A DNA stretch of 5,251 nt, taken from positions 1-5,251 of the forward strand of contig JANXYI010000116.1 in assembly GCA_025350085.1 (NCBI GenBank), read 5' to 3'. Origin of the DNA: Deltaproteobacteria bacterium (lineage in GTDB: Bacteria; Desulfobacterota; Desulfovibrionia; Desulfovibrionales; Desulfovibrionaceae). Position 1 is the stretch's first letter, and the number at the start of each line of letters is the position of its first letter. Below, piece after piece: positions 1 through 4,898 of this stretch. A model generated the notes under the pieces. That model ran no database searches. It was not told the origin of the DNA and worked only from the letters and a program-made list of their open reading frames with translations. A program made the position numbers and the translations under genes.

Positions 1-228
1 GCCGCCGGTGATGTCCACCAGAGCGGGCTTGAGGGCCCTGGCCGCGGCCAGCACCTGGTGCATGGTCGGCTCATCCATGAGCTCCGTGCGCGTTGGCCCG
101 GCCTCCACGTGGCAGTGCGTGCAGCTCTGGTTGCAGACAAGGCCCAGGTTCACCTGCAGGATGTCCACGCCCAGGGCCAGGACTGGCCCCCCGGCCAGCC
201 GCTCGAATTCGTTCAAAGCATCCGTCAT
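1..228 (-). CDS. arsS: ArsS-type radical SAM protein, N-terminal part (cut by left edge)
   Basis: This is the N-terminal 76 residues of a radical SAM enzyme; the rest lies off the left edge. A CX3CX2C cluster motif is visible (VCNQSCTHCHVEAGPTR, cysteines 32, 36 and 39), which would bind the 4Fe-4S cluster that cleaves S-adenosylmethionine. The conserved context NLGLVCNQSC...HVEAGPTR and the end VDITGG (residues 71-76) are typical of the ArsS family (TIGR04167). In arsenosugar biosynthesis ArsS is thought to transfer the adenosyl group of SAM to a methylated arsenical. The ATG at 228 is supported by a GGAGGG Shine-Dalgarno (complement of 234-239) and by its position 19 bases after the stop of the upstream oxidoreductase, so it is the third gene of a minus-strand operon. 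Many family members carry a selenocysteine or cysteine further downstream, which cannot be seen here. The family call is firm; the chemistry in this organism is inferred. Confidence 0.9.
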   Translation of the reverse strand, partial: MTDALNEFERLAGGPVLALGVDILQVNLGLVCNQSCTHCHVEAGPTRTELMDEPTMHQVLAAARALKPALVDITGG

Positions 229-233
229 GCCCG

Positions 234-239
234 CCCTCC
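234..239 (-). promoter_or_regulatory. Ribosome binding site of arsS
   Basis: GGAGGG on the minus strand lies 5 bases before the ATG at 228. It fixes the arsS start and shows that the gene is translated independently of the upstream stop at 248. Confidence 0.75.
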
Positions 240-247
240 AGCGCCTG

Positions 248-1729
248 TTATTTCGTTGCCGTGGGCGGTTCCGTCGGCTGGCAGGCCCGGCCCTTGAGCC
301 CGAACACGTAATGCAGGACCCTCTGCACCGTGGGCGAGAAGATCTTTTCGGCCACGATCCGCCCGGCCACGGCCTTGGCCGTTTCCGAGCGCGTGGGGTA
401 GGGGTGCGTGATGGCCGCCAGGGTCGTGAGCGAGACCTTGCCCGAGAGCACCACTGCCCATTCGCCCAGGAGTTCGCCCACGCCGTGCCCGGCGATCTGC
501 ACGCCCAGCGGTCGGCCGTCCGCGCCCAGCAGGAGCTTGAGCTTGCCTTCGGTCTCGCCCTCGGTGCGGGCCCGGTCGTTGTCCGCGAAGCGTTCCTCGA
601 TGATGCTGTAGGTGAGCCCGGCCTTGCGGGCCATGGTCTCGTTCAGGCCGATGTGCGCCAGGCCCGGCTCGGTGTACGTGCACCAGGGCAGCCAGGTGTA
701 ATCAGCCTTGCGCGGCAACCGGAACACGGCGTTGGCCACCACGATGCCGGCCTCGTACCCGGCGGCGTGGGTGAACTGCCAGGCCCCGGTGACGTCGCCG
801 CAGGCAAAGATGTGCTTCTGGCTGGTGCGCAGGCGCGTGTCGACGACGATGCCCTTCCCGCCCTTGTCGCTCACGGCCACGCCAACGTTCTCCAGCCCCA
901 GGCCGGAGACGTTCGGCGTGCGGCCCAGGGCCACCAGCAGCCCGTCGCCGGACAGGATCTGCTCCTGCCCGTTTTGCGCGAAGACGACCTGCTTCTGCCC
1001 GTTTTCCGCGCGCACTTCCTTGAAGACCGCACCCAGGTGGAAGCGCACGCCCTCGGACTCCAGTCCGCGCTGGACCTCGGCGGCCATGTCCGCATCATCC
1101 CGGGACAGGATGCGCTCCCCGCGCTGGATCACGTCCACCTGCGAGCCCAGCCGACAAAAGGCCTGGGCCAGCTCCACGGCAATGGGCCCGCCGCCGAGGA
1201 TGAGCAGGCGCCCGGGCAGCCGGTCGAGCGCAAAGATCTCGCGGTTGGTCAGATGCCCGGTCTCGGCCAGGCCGGGAATGGGCGGGACCTGCGCGCGCGA
1301 GCCTGTGGCGATGATCCATTTGGCCGCGCTCACGCGCCTGCCGTCCACCTCGGCCGTGTGCTCGTCCGCAAAGGTGGCCGGGCCGAAGCGCACCGCAGCG
1401 CCCAGGCCGCAGAAGCGCTCGATGGAGTCATGGCCCCGGATGTCGTTGATGACCGCCTGGATGCGCTCGCGCACCCGGGCGAAGTCCACGGGCGGCAGGT
1501 CCACGGCAGGCAGGCCGAAGCGCCCGGCCTGGGACATCATGTGCCGCGCCCGGGCCGTGGCGATGAGGGTCTTGCTGGGCACGCAGCCGTAGTGCAGGCA
1601 GTCCCCGCCGAGGTGTTGTTCGCGCTCGATGAGCAGGGTGCGCGCGCCCAGCCGCGCCGCTCCGGCGGCCACGGAGAGCCCGGCCGCCCCGCCGCCGATG
1701 ATCGCGATGTCGTAATCAAACTTCGCCAT
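248..1729 (-). CDS. MerA/dihydrolipoamide dehydrogenase-like FAD-dependent disulfide oxidoreductase
   Basis: This 493-residue class I pyridine nucleotide-disulfide oxidoreductase is cytosolic and expected to work as a homodimer. The FAD Rossmann motif is GGGAAG (residues 12-17). The redox-active pair is C44 and C49 in GGDCLHYGCVPSK. ATGS is at 141-144, the NAD(P)H-binding motif GGGPIAVE at 179-186, the second FAD motif ACGDV at 309-313, and the dimerisation domain runs from about 345 to 465. It lacks the N-terminal heavy-metal domain and the C-terminal Cys-Cys pair of true mercuric reductase, so it is MerA-like, not a proven MerA. At the interface motif HPYPTRSE (442-449) Tyr444 sits where dihydrolipoamide dehydrogenase has its catalytic His; Glu449 is kept. 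The ATG start has an excellent GGAGG 5 bases upstream. It lies between a VTT membrane protein (25-base gap) and arsS (19-base gap), which suggests it supplies or disposes of reducing power in the arsS pathway. Its substrate is unknown. Confidence 0.93.
   Translation of the reverse strand: MAKFDYDIAIIGGGAAGLSVAAGAARLGARTLLIEREQHLGGDCLHYGCVPSKTLIATARARHMMSQAGRFGLPAVDLPPVDFARVRERIQAVINDIRGHDSIERFCGLGAAVRFGPATFADEHTAEVDGRRVSAAKWIIATGSRAQVPPIPGLAETGHLTNREIFALDRLPGRLLILGGGPIAVELAQAFCRLGSQVDVIQRGERILSRDDADMAAEVQRGLESEGVRFHLGAVFKEVRAENGQKQVVFAQNGQEQILSGDGLLVALGRTPNVSGLGLENVGVAVSDKGGKGIVVDTRLRTSQKHIFACGDVTGAWQFTHAAGYEAGIVVANAVFRLPRKADYTWLPWCTYTEPGLAHIGLNETMARKAGLTYSIIEERFADNDRARTEGETEGKLKLLLGADGRPLGVQIAGHGVGELLGEWAVVLSGKVSLTTLAAITHPYPTRSETAKAVAGRIVAEKIFSPTVQRVLHYVFGLKGRACQPTEPPTATK
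959..1010 (-). repeat. Short tandem duplication inside the oxidoreductase gene
   Basis: Two 22-base copies (959-980 and 989-1010) match at 20 of 22 positions with a 30-base period. In the protein they encode AENGQKQV (241-248) and AQNGQEQI (251-258), a 10-residue repeat in the NAD-domain region. The period keeps the reading frame. Confidence 0.75.
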
Positions 1730-1734
1730 GCATA

Positions 1735-1739
1735 CCTCC
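1735..1739 (-). promoter_or_regulatory. Ribosome binding site of the oxidoreductase gene
   Basis: GGAGG on the minus strand, 5 bases before the ATG at 1729, within the 25-base gap after the VTT gene. It is the best Shine-Dalgarno in the operon and fixes the oxidoreductase start. Confidence 0.8.
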
Positions 1740-1754
1740 GTTCACATGAGCGGA

Positions 1755-2483
1755 TCAGACAGGCCTGCGCCCATGTCGCCAGGTGACCAGCCAGGACACC
1801 AGCCTGCGCGCGGCCAGCGGGAACAGCCCGAGCAGGGCAAAGGACAAGAGCAGGCCAGGGGAGAGCACGTCGGACAGCGAGTCCACCTGGGCCAGGCGCG
1901 TGCCAGCAAAGACCAGGACCACTGTGCCCGGGAACATGCCCAGTTGCGAGACCCAGGCATAGGTGCGCACGGGCATGGGCGTCAGGCCCATGAGCAGGTT
2001 GATGAGGAAAAAGGGCAGGGCCGGGATGAGGCGCATGGTGAACAGGTAGAAGGCGCCCTCGCGCTCGATGCCTGCGTTCACGGCCGTGAGGCGCGCGCCG
2101 AAGCGGGCCTGGACCCAGCCGCGCAGGATGTAGCGCGCGGACAGGCAGGACAGCACCGCGCCCATGGTGCTGGTGAAGGACACGAGCACCACCCCGGGCG
2201 CCAGGCCGAAGAGCGCGCCGCCAGCCAGGGTCATGGCCGTGGCTCCGGGCAGGCCCAGGCCGGTGACGGCCACGTACACCGCGCAGAAGGCCGCCATGGC
2301 CAGGGTCGGCCGCTGGTCCACCCACTGGCGCAGCCAGCTCATCGAGGCCTTGAGGCTGGGCAGGGTCAGGAGCCGGTCCAGGTCCAGGGCGAAGAAGGCC
2401 GCAACGGCCAGAATGATCAGCGCGGCCAGGGCGATGCGCGGGGCGTTCGCCTGCCATCGGGAAGGTGTCTGTGCTTGGGCCAT
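1755..2483 (-). CDS. TVP38/TMEM64 family (VTT-domain) membrane protein
   Basis: This 242-residue inner-membrane protein belongs to the SNARE-associated/VTT-domain family (PF09335), related to DedA and eukaryotic TMEM64/TVP38. Hydrophobic segments lie at about 16-34, 61-77, 96-117, 143-166, 182-199 and 209-228. Family motifs are GLPGATAMTLAGGALFG (77-93), the small-residue stretch STMGAV (105-110), MRLIPALPFFLINLLMGLT (150-168) and PGTVVLVFAGT (185-195). The cytosolic tail is basic (RHGRR, 236-240). Relatives are implicated in lipid scrambling or small-solute transport, but the substrate here is unknown. The ATG at 2483 has only a weak ribosome site (GGAA a few bases upstream), and no other Met precedes the first membrane segment. 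It is the first gene of the minus-strand operon with the oxidoreductase and arsS, so a role in moving a pathway substrate or product, or in tethering the pathway to the membrane, is plausible but inferred. Confidence 0.9.
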   Translation of the reverse strand: MAQAQTPSRWQANAPRIALAALIILAVAAFFALDLDRLLTLPSLKASMSWLRQWVDQRPTLAMAAFCAVYVAVTGLGLPGATAMTLAGGALFGLAPGVVLVSFTSTMGAVLSCLSARYILRGWVQARFGARLTAVNAGIEREGAFYLFTMRLIPALPFFLINLLMGLTPMPVRTYAWVSQLGMFPGTVVLVFAGTRLAQVDSLSDVLSPGLLLSFALLGLFPLAARRLVSWLVTWRHGRRPV

Positions 2484-2562
2484 TTTCCAGCCCTAGTCCA
2501 TTTCTTCCGCCCCTGCAACGCGAAGTCTTCCGTTTTGCGCCGGGTCCTGCTAGAAAATTGCA
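2484..2562. promoter_or_regulatory. Divergent intergenic control region
   Basis: These 79 bases separate the start codons of two operons and must hold promoters for both unless either is read from farther away. The AT content is higher than around it near the plus-strand start. On the plus strand TAGAAA (2551-2556) is a possible -10, with TTCCGT (2528-2533) 17 bases before it as a poor -35. On the minus strand a TTGCAG with a 17-base spacer to TAGGGC is weaker still. No convincing sigma-70 pair is seen. Confidence 0.45.
2515..2538. promoter_or_regulatory. Imperfect dyad, candidate operator
   Basis: GAAG-T-CTTC (2522-2530) is an exact inverted repeat, flanked by a second matching pair, GCAA (2515-2518) and TTGC (2535-2538); the arms between them differ by one base in length. 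The centre (2526) lies nearly midway between the two start codons, as expected for a site controlling both operons. The bound protein is not identifiable, and a regulator gene is not in the window. Confidence 0.35.
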
Positions 2563-3306
2563 ATGGATAGCCCAGAGCCCCCCGTTGCCCTCTCCGTGAT
2601 CATTCCGGTGTTCCGGGAAGAGGCGCGCATGGCCGCGCTCCTTGCGCATCTGGCGGAGCTTCCAGCCCCGGGCGGGGCGGAGTTCCTGGTGGTGGACGGC
2701 GACCCCGGGCAGCGCACATTGGCTGCGATTCCAAGGGGGGCTGCCCGTCCGGAAGGCGCGGCCCCCCCTGTGCTCGTCCGGCTGGCCTCGGGGCAGGGCC
2801 GGGCGCGGCAGATGAACGCCGGGGCATCCATTGCGCGGGCGGACGTGCTGCTCTTCCTGCACGCGGACACGCGCCTGCCGGGCGACGCCTTTGCGCTGAT
2901 CCACGCGGCCCTGGCCGACGAACAGATCTGCGGCGGGGCCTTTGGCCTGGGCTTCGGGCTGGCGGGCGAGCCGGTGGGCCCGGGCCTGCGGTGCATTGCC
3001 TGGGCCGCCAACCTGCGCGCCCGGCTGTTCCGCGCCCCGTACGGCGACCAGGCCATCTTCCTGCGCCGGGACTGCTTCGAGGCCCTGGGCGGGTTCCCGG
3101 ACCTGCCGCTCATGGAGGACCTGGAGCTCATGACGCGGCTGCGGCGCGCGGGCAGGAAGATCCGCCTGCTGGACGCCCGGGTGCGCACCTCGGCCCGGCG
3201 CTGGGAGCGCGAGGGTCTGCTGCGCTGCACCGGCCGCAATGTCCTGCTGCGCACCCTGTACCACCTGGGCGTGGGCGCGGCGCGCCTGGCGAGGTTCTAC
3301 CCGTGA
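2563..3306 (+). CDS. TIGR04283-type family 2 glycosyltransferase (rSAM/selenodomain-associated transferase 2)
   Basis: This 247-residue GT-A fold glycosyltransferase has the family 2 N-terminal strand SVIIPVFREE (11-20), the nucleotide-binding VVDGD (43-47), GRARQMNAG (79-87), a DXD-like FLHADT (98-103), YGDQAIF (160-166), LPLMEDLEL (181-189) and TSARRWEREG (209-218). The last four are characteristic of TIGR04283, which NCBI lists as arsenosugar biosynthesis glycosyltransferase; the activity would be transfer of a sugar from an activated donor, with donor and acceptor unknown. The final segment LARFYP is typical of the family. ATG 2563 is the only start that keeps the first strand, yet no Shine-Dalgarno precedes it. 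The stop overlaps the start of the next gene by 4 bases, so the two transferases are translationally coupled. The residues between about 48 and 76 are Ala/Pro-rich and are the most divergent part. Confidence 0.92.
   Translation: MDSPEPPVALSVIIPVFREEARMAALLAHLAELPAPGGAEFLVVDGDPGQRTLAAIPRGAARPEGAAPPVLVRLASGQGRARQMNAGASIARADVLLFLHADTRLPGDAFALIHAALADEQICGGAFGLGFGLAGEPVGPGLRCIAWAANLRARLFRAPYGDQAIFLRRDCFEALGGFPDLPLMEDLELMTRLRRAGRKIRLLDARVRTSARRWEREGLLRCTGRNVLLRTLYHLGVGAARLARFYP
3291..3294 (+). promoter_or_regulatory. Ribosome binding site deciding the GTG start of the second transferase
   Basis: GAGG lies 8 bases before GTG 3303, inside the end of the preceding gene. It supports the GTG start and excludes the longer open frame that runs back to 2991 out of phase through the glycosyltransferase gene. 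Confidence 0.6.
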
Positions 3307-3944
3307 GGCGCGTCCTCGTCTTTTTGAAGTATCCCGAGCCCGGCCAGGTCAAGACGCGGCTGGCAGCAACCGTGGGCGCTGAGGCTGCGGCGCGGCTGGC
3401 CCGGCACTTTGCCGAAGAGACGCTCGCGGCCGCAGCCGGACTGGGCCTGCCCGTGACCGTGTGCTATGCCCCGCCGAAGTGCGGGCCGGAGGTCCGGGCC
3501 TGGCTGGGGACTGATTTTGAGTACGTGGCGCAGCAGGGTGCGGACCTGGGGGCGCGGATGCACAGCGCCTTTGAGCAGGCCTTTGGCCAGGGCGCAGCGC
3601 GCGTGGTGCTCATCGGCACCGACGCCCCGGACCGGCCTGTGGGGATGCTCACGGACGCCCTGGACTTGCTGGGCGGGCACGACGTGGTCCTGGGCCCGGC
3701 CCTGGACGGCGGCTACCACCTCATCGCCCTGCGTTGTGACGCCTTTGCGGCCGAGGCCTTTATCGGCATCGACTGGGGCAGCCCGGCCGTGCTCGGCCAG
3801 ACCCTCGACGCCCTCAGGGTCGCCGGGCGCACGGTGTATGCGCTGCCGCCCTGGCGGGACATCGACGACCAGGCCGGGCTGGACGAGTACCTGGAGGCGC
3901 ACCCCGCGGCCGCGGCCCTGCTCGCAATGGACGAACCGCGCTGA
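3303..3944 (+). CDS. TIGR04282/DUF2064-type transferase (rSAM/selenodomain-associated transferase 1)
   Basis: This 213-residue cytosolic protein has a GT-A/nucleotidyltransferase-like fold (PF09837). Family signatures are FLKYPEPGQVKTRL (7-20), QGADLGARM (78-86), IGTDAPD (104-110), GPALDGGYHLIALR (131-144) and WRDIDD (184-189). TDAPD and the DGGY loop are likely to form the nucleotide/metal site by analogy with MobA- and CofC-like enzymes, which fits activation of a sugar or transfer of an activated group. The family is annotated as arsenosugar biosynthesis glycosyltransferase, but no activity is proved here. The start is GTG 3303 (MRRVLVFLKYPEPG), overlapping the TGA of the preceding gene as GTGA. 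The usual family motif TDCPD is TDAPD here, and GPAEDGGY is GPALDGGY, which loses one acidic residue. Its pairing with the TIGR04283 transferase in one operon and with divergent arsS is the strongest pathway evidence in the window. Confidence 0.92.
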   Translation: MRRVLVFLKYPEPGQVKTRLAATVGAEAAARLARHFAEETLAAAAGLGLPVTVCYAPPKCGPEVRAWLGTDFEYVAQQGADLGARMHSAFEQAFGQGAARVVLIGTDAPDRPVGMLTDALDLLGGHDVVLGPALDGGYHLIALRCDAFAAEAFIGIDWGSPAVLGQTLDALRVAGRTVYALPPWRDIDDQAGLDEYLEAHPAAAALLAMDEPR

Positions 3945-3953
3945 CAACGCTGG

Positions 3954-3975
3954 CAACAACGGCCTCAACAACGGC
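3954..3975 (+). repeat. 10-base direct repeat in the transferase-hydroxylase spacer
   Basis: CAACAACGGC occurs at 3954-3963 and again at 3966-3975, a 12-base period, in an A-rich spacer with very few T on the plus strand. It may be chance or an unstructured leader element. Confidence 0.5.
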
Positions 3976-3988
3976 AAGGACAAGGGGA

Positions 3989-4033
3989 ATGGCAACGACG
4001 CTGAAAATCCGGGCCAGGGCCCATGCCCAGTGA
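3989..4033 (+). CDS. Possible 14-residue leader peptide ORF ahead of the hydroxylase
   Basis: ATG 3989 opens a 14-residue frame (MATTLKIRARAHAQ) that stops at TGA 4031-4033. It is preceded by AAGGA (3976-3980) with an 8-base spacing, a better ribosome site than anything ahead of the hydroxylase. It overlaps the hydroxylase start (ATG 4023) by 11 bases in another frame. A ribosome ending here could restart at the nearby ATG, giving translational coupling. The short length means chance occurrence cannot be excluded, and no homology is recognised. Confidence 0.3.
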   Translation: MATTLKIRARAHAQ

Positions 4034-4817
4034 GGGGCTGATACGTCTGGGGTTCTTCCTGGGCACGGTGCTGGTCCTGGCGGCCTGGGAGTTCCTGGCC
4101 CCGCGCCTTGCGCGCCCGGCCCTGCGGCGCCTGCGCTGGCCCGGCAACCTGGGGCTGGTGGCCCTGTCCACCCTGCTCATCCGGGTCCTGTTCCCCATCC
4201 TGCCCGTGGGCCTGGCCGTCTGGCTGCAGGGCCGGGGCTGGGGCCTGTTCAATGTCCTGTCGCTTCGGCTGCCGCTGCCCGAGTGGGCGGCCGGGCTGGC
4301 GGCCATCGCCTTGCTCGACTGCGGCATCTACGCCCAGCACCGCGCCTCCCATGCGTTGCGCTGGTTCTGGCGGCTGCACCGGGTGCACCACGCGGACACG
4401 GTGCTCGACCTGACCACCGCGGTGCGCTTCCACCCGCTGGAGATGCTGCTGTCCCTGGCCTACAAACTTTTGCTGGTGGCCGTGCTCGGCCCCTTGGCCT
4501 GGGCCGTGCTGGCCTTCGAGGTGCTGCTGAACGCCCTGCCCCTGTTCAACCACGCCAATGTGGGTCTGCCGCTGGGGCTGGACCGGGCCCTGCGCCGGGT
4601 GCTGGTGACCCCGGACATGCACCGCGTGCACCACAGCGCGGACCTGCGCGAGGCCAGCACCAACTTCGGCTTCTGCTTCCCCTGGTGGGACCGGCTCTTT
4701 GCCACGTACCAGGACCAGCCAGGGCTCGGCCACGCGGGCATGACCATCGGGCTGTCCATCTTCCGCAGCCCCATGGAGGCCGGGCTGTGGCGGCTTTTGC
4801 GCATGCCGTTTGTGTGA
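4023..4817 (+). CDS. Sterol desaturase/fatty acid hydroxylase family membrane di-iron enzyme
   Basis: This 264-residue integral membrane protein belongs to the fatty acid hydroxylase superfamily (PF04116). The histidine boxes expected to bind two irons are HRASH (H106, H110), HRVHH (H119, H122, H123), a further H177 in LFNHANV, and HRVHH again (H200, H203, H204). Membrane segments lie at about 8-25, 43-66, 87-101 and 140-174. Members use O2 and electrons to hydroxylate or desaturate lipids or sterols; the substrate here cannot be read from sequence. ATG 4023 is the earliest possible start because an in-frame TGA lies at 4002-4004, with no start codon between; the local ribosome site is weak (AGGG). 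It follows the second transferase by 78 bases on the same strand and is probably co-transcribed. The need for O2 is notable if the host is an anaerobe, but similar proteins occur in such genomes. Confidence 0.9.
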   Translation: MPSEGLIRLGFFLGTVLVLAAWEFLAPRLARPALRRLRWPGNLGLVALSTLLIRVLFPILPVGLAVWLQGRGWGLFNVLSLRLPLPEWAAGLAAIALLDCGIYAQHRASHALRWFWRLHRVHHADTVLDLTTAVRFHPLEMLLSLAYKLLLVAVLGPLAWAVLAFEVLLNALPLFNHANVGLPLGLDRALRRVLVTPDMHRVHHSADLREASTNFGFCFPWWDRLFATYQDQPGLGHAGMTIGLSIFRSPMEAGLWRLLRMPFV

Positions 4818-4833
4818 GGGGGCGGGAACGCAA

Positions 4834-4857
4834 ACGGCCCGGGTTGTCCCGGGCCGT
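4834..4857. terminator. Hairpin between convergent genes, probable terminator
   Basis: The perfect 10-base inverted repeat ACGGCCCGGG (4834-4843) and CCCGGGCCGT (4848-4857) has a TTGT loop and lies between convergent stops at 4817 and 4899. On the plus strand no T-run follows; on the minus strand TTT then GCG follows. It may serve both directions, better on the minus strand, or act as a processed 3' end structure. Confidence 0.65.
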
Positions 4858-4898
4858 AGTCTGCGAAGAAGAACCAAAGAGTCCGATGGTGGAGCCGG

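Noticed and set aside
8..1786. 592-residue plus-strand open frame opposite the oxidoreductase and arsS
   Set aside because: It lies antisense to two clearly recognised genes, has an Arg/Ala/Gly/His-rich composition typical of high-GC shadow frames, and shows no domain.
2493..2501. ATG-GAC-TAG minimal ORF ahead of the VTT gene on the minus strand
   Set aside because: A two-codon frame with a weak GGAAG upstream is easily produced by chance and gives no further evidence of regulation.
2557..2564. ATTGCAAT perfect palindrome across the first transferase start
   Set aside because: Eight bases is too short to claim a site, and it overlaps the start codon; kept only as a note.
1537..3264. 575-residue minus-strand open frame crossing the divergent control region
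   Set aside because: It runs through three real genes and the intergenic region with low-complexity composition; it exists only because stop codons are rare at this GC content.
2991..3302. Upstream ATG extension of the second transferase
   Set aside because: The extension is out-of-phase sequence inside the first transferase gene; the family N-terminus (RRVLVFLKYPEPG) begins exactly at GTG 3303, which also has GAGG upstream.
3942..4041. Asn/Gly-rich tail read in the frame +1 to the second transferase past its stop
   Set aside because: It would need a frameshift near the end of the gene; no slippery heptamer with a following structure was seen, and the protein already has the usual family length.
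3297..4877. 526-residue minus-strand open frame opposite the second transferase and the hydroxylase
   Set aside because: Gln/Gly/Pro/Arg-rich shadow with no recognisable motif; it would also run through the hairpin at 4834-4857.
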